From NCBI RefSeq assembly GCF_030704535.1, contig NC_081815.1, positions 8,504,501-8,568,500 of the forward strand: 64,000 bases of DNA, written 5' to 3'. The notes beneath the pieces were generated by a model. The model saw only the letters and a list, made by a program, of their open reading frames with translations, was not told the origin of the DNA and made no database searches. Both the position numbers and the translations under genes were made by a program. Shown in pieces: positions 22,243-35,800 of the stretch. Each line of letters opens with the position of its first letter. The first letter of the stretch is position 1. This stretch comes from Vitis vinifera. Taxonomy: Eukaryota > Streptophyta > Magnoliopsida > Vitales > Vitaceae.

Positions 22243-22753
22243 CTGTTGAGCGAAGCCTACGAACCAACACGTACGTTTTAAGAAAAACAGGGCACACTGT
22301 CAAGAGAGGAGTAGAGAGTTCTGGAGAGCTTCTTTCTGCTTCTGGATGCCTTTGTTCGAAACACCCCTCAATTACGTTAAATTTACTGTGTCACTTCACC
22401 ATTTTGGCCATAGTTGGAGAGGGTAGTTTGGGGAGATGTGTTAAACGGTGTCGTTTCTACATGGGAATAGTCAGCGTTGAGGTGTCAGCTAAGCGACGGC
22501 TCCATTTACACGTGGCTAGTGCATGCGACAAGAGGCTTCTACACACTTCTTTCCAGCATTACCTGACGGATTTTGGGCCTGGACAGAGATTCAATCCGAC
22601 TTAATATCTTTCGTGGCCCATATTGGCCCATATTGATCCAGCTGAAGAATGGGCCCATGGTGGAGCAGAGAGTAGAAAGGACTAAGGAGAGAGAGGGGCG
22701 TCTGCGGATAAGGTTGAGCTTTGATGTGTTAGCTTCAGTCTCTGCGCAACGCC
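22243..22753. promoter_or_regulatory. Divergent intergenic promoter between HSP70 and IF3
   Basis: The two start codons are 670 bp apart on opposite strands. The region is less AT-rich than average and carries the HSP70 heat-shock element and TATA on one side. I see no clear TATA box close to the IF3 start. The 5' UTR of IF3 probably begins within the last 100-150 bp. Confidence 0.45.
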
Positions 22754-23775
22754 ATGGCTGGGCTAACCAGTGGCATTCCCTTCAAACCCTTCATTTTTCG
22801 AACCAAGACGACGTCGTCTCCTCTCTATTTCTCCTTGGACTCACAGCTCTTCGGTGTCCGCCTCTGTAGCCCTACCTTCTCCAAATGCCGCTCTTTCTCC
22901 TCCTCTCTCCATCGCTCCGTCACCGCTCGATATGGTGGCTACCGCTCCTCCGGAGATGCATGGCGATCGAGGCAGAGAGATTCCGATGATGATCAAGCTT
23001 TGGATGTCTCCTCCATCAGGTGTATGATTATTGGTCTTAATTCAATCAAAACTAACTGTGGATCGACTTAATTGAATTGGTTCTAAAGTGCTTTCTTGTT
23101 TTTGTGGTTGTTTGGTTTTGAATAGGTCGGCTTCCGTAAGGCTTATTGACGAGCAGCAGAATATGGTTAGTACGTCTGTTCTCATTTTCCCTTGGGTTTT
23201 TTTGCTGCTAAAATGTATGAAAACTATATATATATATATATATATATTTTCATTTTTTAAAATAAAAACAACATGAAATAAAGATTTGAATTGGATTTTC
23301 TTTTTCTCGGTTTGCTCAGTAATCAAATGGGGATTTGTGACTGTATATTCAGTAGACGAACATAGTTTGTTTTTTTTCTTGTAGGTGGGAGTGGTGTCTA
23401 AAAGCCAGGCAATTCAAATGGCTGAAGACGCTGAACTTGATCTGGTTTGTCTTTTTCAGTGAATATTTCAAGTTCTAGTTCAAGATGTGTGGTTGCATTG
23501 TGTGCCTAATAGTTGGTTTTATTTGTATGTGCAATGAATGGATTCAACTAGTTTCTACCAGTGTACTTCTTTTGAGTCTATCTCTCTCCCTCCCTCCCTC
23601 TAAAAAATTGCGTTTTGATGTTCTCTGATGCATTACTCTTTCAAATTGTTTCCCTCTTTTCCATGGGGATAAATGTCAGGATTTTAATATTCTAGTTTTT
23701 TATGTTCTGTATCCTTGATGAGCAATTAACAAAGTTCTTGAATTTGTTGAATCTCTTTCTCTCTCTCTCTCTCTA

Positions 23776-23810
<35 letters not shown>

Positions 23811-26800
23811 CTATTTCAATTCAGTTATAAATCCATGTTTAGTTTTGGATTTGAGGCTGTTTGAGGTTGCTACAGTACCTTGGGTTTTAGTTTGGCTTCA
23901 TCATAAATTATTTTTTCGGTTGGAGCCTGAGGTTAGAAAGATTAGTTGGAAACCTAGAAAGAAAAAAGTGTTGAGAAACAGACTACTCACCAATTTGTGA
24001 TATCAGTTGTGTGCATAAATCAGACAATGTTAAGATGTGATCCCTAGAGCATATTGCTTGCGTGAATCATTTTTATCACAAGTGCACCAGAATGCTGTGA
24101 CTAGTTTCATTATTAGATTGTGAAGTTGTTGTCCTTTTACTTCAAATATATAATATACTCAATCAACAAAGTCTTTATGTTAGAGTGCATAATATACATT
24201 GTGAGCCTGAATCCTACAAGTTTAAGTTTTTAGGAAAATTGGTTGTTCAACACTTTATTACAATTCCTTGCATTCAGCTGTGTTAAAGAGCATGATTGCA
24301 ATTGTGGATCCAAGTCTTAGAAGTTTAAGCTTTTAGGAAAATTGGTAGTTCAACATGGTATTAAAGCATTGTTTGGAGGAAGTCATGTGTTAAAGCCTCG
24401 GTGCATGATATTTCTTTTCCCATTTTTTTTGATAGGTAAAAAAGATGTATATAAAGAAAAGAGGAAGCACCAAAAGCAGTGCCTTCAAAGTATACATGGA
24501 GTATACAAAAGATGCCCAAAGGCTCAAACCAAAGGGGATAGAAACAAAAAACATTACCTGCCCTTACTTAGAACTTAACCAATCAATGAAGCTTACAAGT
24601 GAAGAAGGGCTCAAAACTATAGACACCCTAACTCAAGACCAAAGATTACATACAAAAGAATTTTTCAATCTTTGGAGCGAAAGCTCCTCATTACCTAATG
24701 CTAACATATTCATTTCCTTCCAGACTGCCCAAAATATTCATAAGGGGGCCATTTGCCAAGCCTTTTTACGAGCTTTCCCTACAAAAGCCCCATGCTACCC
24801 AAGAAGAGTTTCCTTCATTGAACAAGAGAGAATCTAGGCCACACCAAAGAGGGAGAAAAGAAGATTCCATAGAACCCGAGTCTTTGCACAATGAAGTAAA
24901 AGGTGATCCACCTCTACTTTAGAGAGACATAAAAAACACCTATTTGCCAACGAGTGTCCCCTCCTTTGAAGTTGGTCCAAAGTTAATACTTTACCCCAAG
25001 AAGCCTCCCAAGCAAAGAAAGCCACCTTAGGAGGCACACTCGCCCTCCAAATACTACCACTAGGGAACAAAGAAGAATCTCCGGGCTCCAAAATAGAATA
25101 AAGAGACTTGACTGTAAAGGTGCCACACCTCGAAGCTGTCCAAATCACTCTATCTTCCACCTTCCTTTGCACCTTAAATGCTTGGATCTTTTGCAAAAAA
25201 CGCTCCAACAACTCTACCTCCCAATCATTAAATGCCCTTGAGAAAAGAGGGGTCCAACCACCCCATCACCATCAGGGTTCCAAATATCCGATACCCAAGC
25301 TTCTTTAGACAAAGAAATGGAAAATAAGGAAGGGAATGACTCACAAAGTGACTCATCTCCACACCACTTGTCCATCCAGAAACTCACTCTCTTACCCACT
25401 TGGTAGGCCAACATACCACTTAAATAAATCCACACCTTCCTAATTGATTTCCACAATCTCACACCATACCTCTCACTCATTGCACGGGAGCGCCAACCCC
25501 CATCCTCTTCACCATACTTGTGACTGATGACTTACTTCCAAAAAGTCTCTCTTTCATGGGGAAACCGCCAATTCCACTTACTTAAGAGAGCTATATTCAT
25601 TAAAGCTAGATTTCTCACACCCAAACCACCTTTCCTTTTTACCAAGCAAACCATGTTCCACGTAACAAAATGCGGTTTCTGTACAAGAGCTCCACCACCC
25701 TAAAGAAAATCCCTCTGAATCTTCTGCAATCTCAACCTCACTTTTCTTGGCATGTAAAAAAGAGACATGAAATAGATAGGCATGTTAGATAAAGTGCTTC
25801 AGATTAGAGTGAGTCTCCCTCCTTTTGAGATATACTGTCTTTTCCACATTGCTAGCCTTTTTCGAAATCTCTCTTCAACTCCATCCCACACAACCATTGA
25901 TTTGAAGGGGCCCCCCAAAGGCAAACCCAAATAGCAGGAAGGGAGACCACCCATTTTACACCCCAACTTCAAGGCCAAGTCCTCTATATCATGCACCCTG
26001 CCCACCGGAATTAACTCGCTCTTCTCCAAATTGATTCTCAAACTTGAGCAAGCCTGAAACCACATGAGAAGCCAACTTAGATAAGTCATCTGGTCTTGAG
26101 ACGCCTCACAAAACACCAATGTATCATCAGCAAATAACAAGTGCAAGATTAGAATCCTCTCACCACTCTTGCCTCTCACCCTCCAACCAAATAAGTAGCC
26201 CCCACTAATAGCCCTCCTCAATAAACAACTAAACACCTCCATGGCTATCACGAACAAATAAGGGGAGAGGAGATCTCCTTGTCTCAATCCCCTCGAACTT
26301 TGGAAAAAATCGGAAGGAGAACCATTTATTAAAACAAAAAATTTCACAGTAGAGATGCACCATTCTATCCTATTTATCAATTTCTCCCCAAAACCCATCT
26401 TTCTAAGCACTGCAATCAAGAACTTCCAAATTGACATGATCATATGCCTTCTCTATATCCAACTTGCACAACACACCTTCTTCATTGCTTTTCAACCTTG
26501 AGTCCACAGCCTCATTTGCAATCAATACTGTGTCTAAAATTTGTCTACCCTCCACAAAGACATTTTGGGACTCCGAAATCACTTTGCCCATTACCTTTTA
26601 AATTTTATTAGCCAACACCTTGGCCAGCAACTTATAGAGGCTGCCCACAAGGCTAATCGGCCTAAAATCTTTCAGGTCTCCTACACCTCCCTTCTTAGGG
26701 ACTAAAACCAGGAAAGTAGCATTCAAAGACTTTACAAATCTTCCCCTCTCATGAAAGTCTCTAAAAAAACCCATAACCTCTACCTTTTACAATTTCTTTT

Positions 26801-29800
26801 CCCAATTTATTAAGCCTGATTGTGGTTGATATTTCTTTTCCCAATTTGTTAAGCCCAAAAGAGGCTGATTGTGGTTGTTTTGTTATGGTCTGTGTGTCTC
26901 TCTGCTTATGGTTATGGGGCTATACATGAGGGAGGGTGTTAAAAAACATGATATATATTGTGGACTTAAATTTTGCAAGTTTAAGGTTTCAGGAAAATTG
27001 GTAGTTCAACAATCTGCATGTGCAAATTTTTGTGATTTCTCTCTATCCAAGTTCAGTAATTCCTATGATGTCCTTTCTCATCACCTTGACTGATATTCTC
27101 CACAAGAATTGCGCAATAGTTTACTTTTACTTTAAGAATATCAAGGAACTCTTGCCTTTTGCTTGGAGCTTTTTAAGCTAAGATCTCCGTTGTCTTGTTT
27201 GCCTTTTTGTTCTGTGTTCTTTTTCTTTTCTCTACTTTTAATTAAAAAAATGCTATTTTTTACTTGGAAACTCATTTGTTTTTTAATTTCGATTTATGCA
27301 GGTAGTATTATCTCCGGATGCAGATCCTCCTGTTGTCAGAATAATGGATTACAAGTATGATGCATTTTGATATCTTTGGTTCTGCACTGCTTATATGATA
27401 GATGGGAAAATTTTGCTCCTGCCATAATATTTCCCTTGCCTCCACTGCCACCCTTTTTTTTGTTGCATCAAAATTTTCTCAAACAATGGACGTTAAGTGC
27501 ATGTCCAAGTCATCATGGTTTGTAGTTCTCTAGGACATTGATCAAATTTTAGAGCAATGAATGACAAACTGGTAACCCTGCATGTGTATCATTTGTACAT
27601 GATGAGTGATTGAGTGTTCCTGAAGAATTCTTATTTGACATACCGTAGAAGCAAAGTCAATTTATCAGTTCAAAAAGGAATGAAAAGTGTTAATTTTTTA
27701 TATTATAAATTCGAGTAGTTTTTTTATTCAGGATTAATCAGATAATTCTAATGTTTGATTATTTTTCAGTGCACATTTTTTTTTTAATTCCTAGAAATCG
27801 AAGGTTTCAGGTTTACAAGGAGAGGATATAGTGGTTTTGTTTGATGTCGTCAAAATTTCAATTTACTTTGTTATGAACTTTTCTGTTCTGTATTAGTATC
27901 TCTAAACATGGTGTTATCTGTATGCTGCTTTTATTGTTAATTTTAATGTCATTTGTAGCAAAGGTTTAACACTCAGTGGGTGTATCTTCTATTAAATCAC
28001 TAGCTATCATGACTACTTTAACCACCAAGATTTTTTGTTCTTTTTTGCTTCTCTCCTGTCTCAGGTAAACCTTTAATTTGAACCATATTACTTCTTTTAA
28101 ATGCTATCTAGTATAATTATTACTAAACTTGCCGTTGAGGCTTGGTTCAAGTGATAAAGCGATGGGATGGTTTTTGGGAGGTTTCATGTTCAAGGCCAAT
28201 AGGGACTAAACTTTACCTAAGATTAAAAAAAAAAAAAAAAAAAAACTAAAATTTTCTTTTTGTTTAAATCTTTTAATTTTCTTAATGTTTGATGAGGACA
28301 TTAAGGTTGATTTGAATTTATTTTGCATAGAATGGAAAAAGTTTCAATTTTTCCACTAGGATGGAACCAATGTGAAAAAGGAAAAATTAGGGTAAGATGT
28401 AGTAGTATCAAAATATTTGAAAAACTATGACTATTTTTTTTTTTTCAATCCAAACAGATTAATATAGGTTTTATTTCATTTAAGGAGACTAATTACTGTT
28501 ATTTAAGATAATGAATAAAGTACTCTTATCTTATGATCTTTATAAATTTAAAAGATATCTTAACCTAATCTATACCGTTTCAATTGCAAAAACTATTAAA
28601 ATAATAAAAAATAATCTAGTATTTTCTTGTTTAATTGCAATGAAAAAGAAAAAAATATAATAAAATTATTTTAAATTTATATTTCTTGAAACTCTTTATT
28701 CTTTACTTAAAAAGCCATTAAAATTGTAAATTGTATTTTTCAGTAATAAGATTAAAAATAGCAGGGAAACACTAAGCTCTATTAGTTTTAAGAGAAAATA
28801 AAAAATTTCAACTCAACAATTTAGATTAAGTTGAAGTGAACAATAATTTGAAGTGCCATATGGTATTGGAAATTGGGTTGAAGGTATTTGAACAAGATGA
28901 GGTTCTTTGAGAAGGGCAATGAATTTGTGACTTATTTTCTAGGTAATATCCATAAGTTAGTTAGTTATTATTTGATTATATGAAATTTTATACTTAGAAA
29001 ATAAAATTTTTTATTGTCTACTAAAAGGCTATAAATCTAATTTTGAGTGACTGGCCTCTTTATATGAAATAAAATGTGTTTCCATTTTTTTAGATAAAAA
29101 AAAAAATGAAAGGATAATGACATTTTTCAAATATATTTATATTATTACACTTATCATAATTTTCCTGTAAAAAAGTATTGGTGTTTGAATTAGTGTCTTC
29201 CATATACTCATATGCTTCTATATGTTATTTTTAATTTTATTGGTATTTCCTTGTGATTTGTTTCCAAAATGCGTGGTAATATATGGTTTTACTTCTCTAA
29301 CAGTAAGTATAGATATGAACTGCAAAAGAAGAAAAGAGGACAGCAGAAGAAAAGTGCTGGTGATTGTCTTATATGTTTTAGTTTTCTGTTATTTCTCTTA
29401 TTGATATGAGCATTTAAGTACTGTGAAAAGTTGACCAGAGTGTGTTCTTGACTCTTAGCCAATCGCATGGATTTAAAGGAGCTCAAAATGGGGTAAAGTA
29501 CCTGCTCTTATTTTTAATTTTGTTTTACAATTCAATCTATTTAGCTTTGATTTCCTGCATGTTGGTTTAGTGATTGATGACTTTAGTTACCGTGAAATGT
29601 TGGCGTTTCTATATTTACAATTTGATAAATAATACTTTGATAGACAAATATTCATTATGTCAACAATGGCTAACAAAAGAGTGTATTAAAGTATAAAAAA
29701 TGTAAACAAAGTCGCCAAAAGGCCAATCTAAGTGGAGGGATACGCAAAAACAATTCCCACATTACTTCATAGAGCTCAACCAATCAATGAAGTCCATCAT

Positions 29801-32800
29801 GGACAAAAAAAATCTCATATGTACACTCATCCTCTCTAAAAAATTAGAAAAAATAATTGTTTGATATCTTGATCCACTTTTTCACCATTCTCAAATGCTC
29901 TCTTATTTATCTCATTCCATATGATCTAGAATAGGCGTAAGGGAGTCGCTTTTCTCTTTCTCCCAATGAAGACTCCATGCTAGCTTAGGAGGCCATTCTT
30001 GACTAAGGAGTGCGTTGCCTACTCTATACAAATAGAGCATAAATCAGTTGCCACAAGATGACTGCTTTCAAGTAGTGAAGGAGGATGTCATCAACCGTTT
30101 ATTTTTCTTCTTTATACATATGGCATCTATTTGGCATTGTCTATCCTTACCCTTTGAGTTGGTCTAACATCATTATCCTTCCCCACAAAGGAGAGAGTGG
30201 CCTTTTGCTAATAGATTTTTCTTTTTTTTTGTGTAAAGTTGAAGAAGTCTATTGATCATATTCTCCTCCATTGTTGCAAGACAAAGGTCTTATGGCAGCT
30301 CCTCTTTGCTTTGCTTGGTGTTTATTAGGTCTAACCTTCCATAGTAAAAGGGAATCTCTTATTTTGGCATGGAAACCTTTGTGTGCAGAAGGCCTAAGGT
30401 TGGGAGAGAAGCTCCTTTATGCATTTTTTGGATGCTGTGGAGAAACGAAATTGAAGGTCTTTAGATAATGTAGAGCAAACGAATCTTTCGTTGAAAAATT
30501 CTTTTTTGGTAATCTTTTATTGTCGGTGAAATTGCTTATAAAGGGATGTTCTATGTCTTTAATCAATTTTGTAGATTGGTTGTTGTCTTTCTAAGGAGGG
30601 CGGGGAGAGTTTTTTTTAGTGCCCTCCTTTTGGTTTGTGCCTTTTGGCACCTGTTGTAAACAACTTGTGTACTTTAGTGCGCTTTTTGTAAATCTTTAAT
30701 CATTATATGGATTTTATCATCTATATTGCCTATGTTTAATCTTCTCAAAAACACTAGATCGATGTTGGAAACCTCAAAATTATTAATAGAAAAGGATTTA
30801 TTCCTTTCGCTAAGAAAATAAAGTTTTTTCAAACAAGTTTGTTTCCTAGGATATAATATTGTCCAAGGCTTAATAGTTCCTATTGATAAGGCTATTGAAT
30901 TTGCAAAGAAATTTCTTGATGATACAAAGAGATAAAAGGCAATTGTAGAGGTTTCTAGGAAGTCTTAATTATATTGTAGACTTCTACAAAGACACAACTT
31001 TTGACATCCAACCTCTTTTCAAAGATTAGAGAAAAATCCTCTCAAGTGAGATGAAAAGTGTATTAGGGTAGTTTAGAAGATTGAAGTCAAGGCTAGAGAA
31101 CTCTCATGTAAACATTTCTCATCCTACCACCTCAAAAATAGAAACGAGTGCAACTGAGATGGGATATGGAGGAATCCTTGAACAAATTATAGATGGAAAA
31201 GAGGTTTTAGTGAGATTCACCTAAGGAGTGTAAAAATGACACACAACAAAATTATGATACAATTAAGAAAAAAAATTCTTTTTATTGTGTTATGCATCAT
31301 GAAAGTCCAAGATGATCTCCTAAATCTCCTAAATAAGAAATTTCTTTGAAAAGTGGATTGCAAAAGTGCCAAAAAAGTTATAGAAAAAGATGTAAAAAAT
31401 TTGGCTTCAAAATAAATTTTTACAAAATGGAAAACCTTGCTGTCAATCTTTGATTTTGACATAGAACATATTAAAGTAGAAACAAATTGTTTGCCAAATT
31501 TCCTAATTTGTGAATTTTTGTGGGGCTTCAGAGAGGCTAGCAAAGTCTCCTTATGAAAGAAAAGAAGAATATTCCTCTTAAGGCTAAAATGCTCTCTACA
31601 ACATAGGAAGTTTTATATGTAGAAACAATGAGCAAATTTGTGGTTATTATTGAAGATGAGCAGTCATAAGAATACTGATGAAGTTAGTAGAGCTTTATCT
31701 AAGGGATCATTTTAATCCTTTAGCAGCCAATCGTACATTTGCCTCTTGGTAAGGTGATTAGTTCCCAAGTGTCATTCTTCTTTAGAGTCTCCATTTCTTC
31801 TATTATAGCTTTCTTACCAAAAAAGAGTTTGAACAAGCGAGTACCATACCAGCACGAGATTGAGTTGGCTTCAAAGCTTGCCGTTCCGTAACCATAAGTA
31901 GTTATGATTATTGTGCCAATGGTAAGGCAAACTTGGAAATAAGGTTAAAATGCTAATTTTGTAGCCGCAAAGAGATAGAGATTCAAAAAGAATGAAAAAG
32001 ACAGAGAAGCTAGGATAACCAACCATTTCACTTGAATTTGTAGTAAGCAGTACCCTTCGCAATTAGAGGAGAAAGAATCTTTTTTTGTTTATCTTTCTTG
32101 GCATCAACAACCTTAAGAACCATAGGTGCTCCAATAGGCAGGTTGGGGATCGTTTTTTATATTATTAGATGATACACTAGCTCATAATTGGCTTATTTAA
32201 TTTCAAATACCAAATAAGGTCATAAATTTTTCAAATTGGTTTAAAGATTTGATTTTCAATTAGGGATTCACTAATGATATTTTTTCAAAAGAAGTTAAAC
32301 CTTTTAGGAAATTTTGAGGGCGTAATACTCTTAGAAGATGATGTCTTCCTTTACTTCAGAACCCTTTATGAAATCCTGTGGATAGTCAAATAGGAGTATG
32401 CCTCCACATCAACCACTAGAGCATTACTACTCATCCAGAACATGACAAAATTCATGTGATTTTTCTATTAGATTATCTTCTTTGCCCCTTTAGTTATTGT
32501 ATCCCTTCCATATAAGGAAGGTTGGTTGTTGTAAAGGGCATTGTTCTCTTAGTTATCTTCAAAGCGTTTCAAAAGTTTGAAGAGAGTATTTGAGTGTGAA
32601 CTCTTAGTGTGAAAGGAAGTTTCTTGGTGTGAACTTGTTGCTACTTTCGCCTAGTGTGAAGGTAAAGATATCTCTTTTTATTAAATTAGGTACTTGGGTG
32701 GAAATTATGTCATTTAAGATGCTTTCGTGATATACTACTAAAATTTAATGCTTAAAGAAATCTCATATTTGAAGTGTTGTTGTAAATATCATCATTTAGT

Positions 32801-35800
32801 CATAATACTCATCTTTTCTACCACTCCAATTATAGATATCATTAAATTCAAAATATAATCTAAATAAACATATATGCAGTTGAAGTTAAAAAGAGATAAT
32901 AGGAAGAGATATCTTACATTTACACTTGGAGAAAGTGGTTACAAGTTCACACTAAGAAACTTCCTTTCACATTAGGAGTTCACAAACAAAACTCTCTCTT
33001 CAAACTTTTGAAAGGCTTTGACAAGAGAATGATGCCCTTTACCACAACTAACCCTTCCTTATACAAATGGATATGATAATTAATGAGGCTCACTATAAAG
33101 AAGATAAGATTATAGAAAAATCACATGAACTTTGTCGTGTCTTGGATGAGCAATAATGCTTCGATGGAATCATCCATCTTCATGTGAATACAAATGAATT
33201 TCCTTGAAAGCAAGTATTGCCATAGCTGTCCTTTAGATTCTATTTCCTATCAATACCATGTGAACCAATTGGAGCCATGTGAATTATAATAAAAGCAAAT
33301 TTTGTTTTAACGATTCTTTTAAATTGTCAAGAACTTGTGAAAAATCTTTGCCATAGATGCCATCTAGATTTATTGTAGATCTAGATGTGGCTTGAGTATC
33401 AGACAAAGTAGTTAGCAATTTTTCTTTAAGCTCTTCATTGGATAAACCTTTATCCTTTTCTTCTATTAAAGAAAGTATATCTTCATCCATAGTGATCGAA
33501 GATGAGCCATTTAGTCTGAGCTTATGTTAGATAATGACTATGTAAAGACAGGAGGGTCAAGATATTCATATATAAATTTGGGCCACAGTCTGATTGATAT
33601 TTTCCTTTAGAGTTTAGGCACCTTGGCGTATTTGTCATGGCTGACATGGAGGTATACTCCCATTTAACTATCCATGGGATTTCATAAGTGTTGTGAAATG
33701 AAGGAAGACATCATCTTCTAGGAGTATTACACCCGCATTTTTCAAATAAAATTGTCTAAAAGACTTGTCAACTTATTTGGGAAACTTTCATTAGTTAATC
33801 CCTAATTGAAAAACCAATTTGGAAAATTTATGACCTTATTTGGTATTTGAAATTAGATAAACCAACTGAGTTAGCTCATCATTCTGATAATATAAAAAGT
33901 GATCCAAGCTTGAATATAATGATGGAAATTAAAGGCTTTTAGAAAAACACTTTTGTCTTTAAAAAACCTAAGTTTCCTTAGATCAAAACCCCATTATAAG
34001 GCGAATAATACTTTAAGTATTATAAATTTTCAAAAAACAATATTTTGTTTATATTAATGATGATTCAAATCAATAGATCCAATTTTGTTAAAATAGCTTC
34101 ATAAAATTTCCTATTTTTTGAGAGAAGGCTAGGATTAAAATTATCTCTTAGACAAAGCTTTGCTAATATACTACATATGGATGCTCCTATGTTTTTGAAG
34201 GCATTTTACCCTTAGAGGAATATTCTTCTTTTCTTTCATAAGGAGGCTTTGTTGGCCTCTTTGGAGCCATACAAAAATTTACGAGTTAGGAAATTTGGCA
34301 AACAATTTGTTTCTCCTTCAACTATGTCAAAATCAAAGATTGCTAGTAAAGCTTGCCATTTGACAAAAATTTGTTTTGATGCTAAATTGTTTACATCATT
34401 TTTTAGAACCTCTTTGTCACTTTTGCAGTCTACTCTTTAAAAAACTTTCTTATTCAAGAGATCATCTTGGAATTTCATGATGTATAATACAATAGAAAAA
34501 ATTTATTTCTTAATTGTACGACAATTTTGTTTTGTGAGATTTTAGACTCCTAAGGTGAACCTCGCTAAGACCATCTATAATTTGTTTAAAGATTCCTTTA
34601 TATCCTATCTCAGGTGCTTCCGTTTCTTGTGATATCTTACATTGGATAGGGGAAAAAGTTTTTGATGCTATATGTATATGACCTCCTCTTAACCTTATAG
34701 ACACATTTAAAGTCGTGAAGACCCTTTAGTCTCATAATGGAGAATATCTACACAGTTAGGAGCGAGTCGTTACATATGACATCAAAGCCAATCCTTAACT
34801 CTTGTATAGGTGTTTGTTTGGCCTTGTAAGGGATGTCTATCTATTTAGTTCAACAATCCTATGTAAGGGGTGTTTGCATGGGGGATGATTGTGATATCTC
34901 ACATTAGATAGGAGAAAAAGTTCCTGGACTCAAGTGATTGTTATCCCTGACCCTAATGTAGGAGTTTGTTTGTTCTCGTAAGGGTATATGTCTGTTTGAA
35001 CTCACAATCTTATAGAACACAACGAGGACGTTGTGTTTGCATAGAGGATGATTATGATTTCCCACATTAGGTATAGAAAAAAGTTCTTGGTGTTATATAT
35101 GTACAAACTTCTCTTAACCTTGTAAACACGTTTTAAAGCTATGAAGGCCCCTTAGGCCCAAAGTAGACAATATCTACATGGTTGGGAGCAAGTCATTACA
35201 TTTCTACTATTTTCAAGGTGGTAGAACAAGGGATTTAGATAAGGGAGTTCTCTAGCCTTGACTTTAATCTTTTGAACTGCTTAAAGGTTCACATTTAAAT
35301 TATTCTTCACTTGAATTGTATGCATTAACTTCTTTATGCCAAATTTGCCCTACAAATTTTGATTTACAGTTAGAACATTACTTTTAATTAGGAAAAAGAA
35401 AAAGAAAAATGAAAACACTGGACACTGCTCTTTCAGAAACGGAATAGTCTAGGTTAATAGACATTGGCTCCGTTTGAGATACTCTTTTGCTATCTTAAAG
35501 CCCTTTGGACTGTTAAAAAGCTTTAGAATGCATTTGATTACACATTACAAATTGAAGTGAAAGAGTTTAGCCCTAAATTTTTTTTAGTAAAAGTTTTGAA
35601 TGGGGTGCTTTTATGGAAAAGCTACATGAGGTTCACAATTTGAATTAGATTTTTTTTTTATGCCTATAAAAAATGATTTTTTTTTTCCACATTAAATGGA
35701 AACCTCTTCTTTAACCAAAGAAGCTCTTCACTAGAGGTTACAAAAATGGCAAACTCTACAAATGTGGTAACATTAAATTGCAAAACATGTAATAGTGATG

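Larger units (their letters stand above)
24423..26826 (-). mobile_element. 5'-truncated L1-type LINE inside IF3 intron 3, antisense to the gene
   Basis: Read on the minus strand, the insert begins inside reverse transcriptase ([37 protein letters not shown]), runs through FVEGRQILD and the catalytic FADD box (near 26,120), and ends with the C-terminal zf-RVT domain (about 24,840-25,210) and a 3' UTR finishing in a short poly-A (the T run at 24,423-24,430). Both ends are flanked by TGATATTTCTTTTCCCA (24406-24422 and 26827-26843), a perfect 17-bp target duplication. ORF1, the endonuclease and the RT start are absent, as is usual for 5'-truncated LINE copies. A few frameshifts and stops break the RT frame. 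Confidence 0.9.
32905..35300 (-). mobile_element. Endogenous pararetrovirus fragment, right arm of the inverted repeat
   Basis: The minus strand here repeats the left arm. The motif GTGAACTT..GAAAGGAAGTTTCTT, the ATATAAGGAAGG-like promoter block, GACCTTATTTGGTATTTGAA and the RNase H region (34,210-34,560) all match with scattered differences. Two blocks occur only in this arm: about 33,200-33,640, with a small viral-like reading frame of 68 residues on the minus strand (33,284-33,490), and about 33,910-34,110. A TRIM is nested at 34,628-35,200. All longer frames are broken. The two arms diverge by substitutions and indels, so the inversion is not recent. Confidence 0.6.

Noticed and set aside
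31217..31543. 108-codon minus-strand frame with a similar partner at 34,249-34,440 on the plus strand
   Set aside because: Both are antisense frames of the inverted pararetrovirus RNase H region. Their similarity reflects the inverted repeat and not a gene family.
34628..35200. Cassandra-type TRIM carrying a 5S rRNA domain
   Set aside because: The terminal repeats show no 5S rRNA internal promoter sequence, so it is a different TRIM family.
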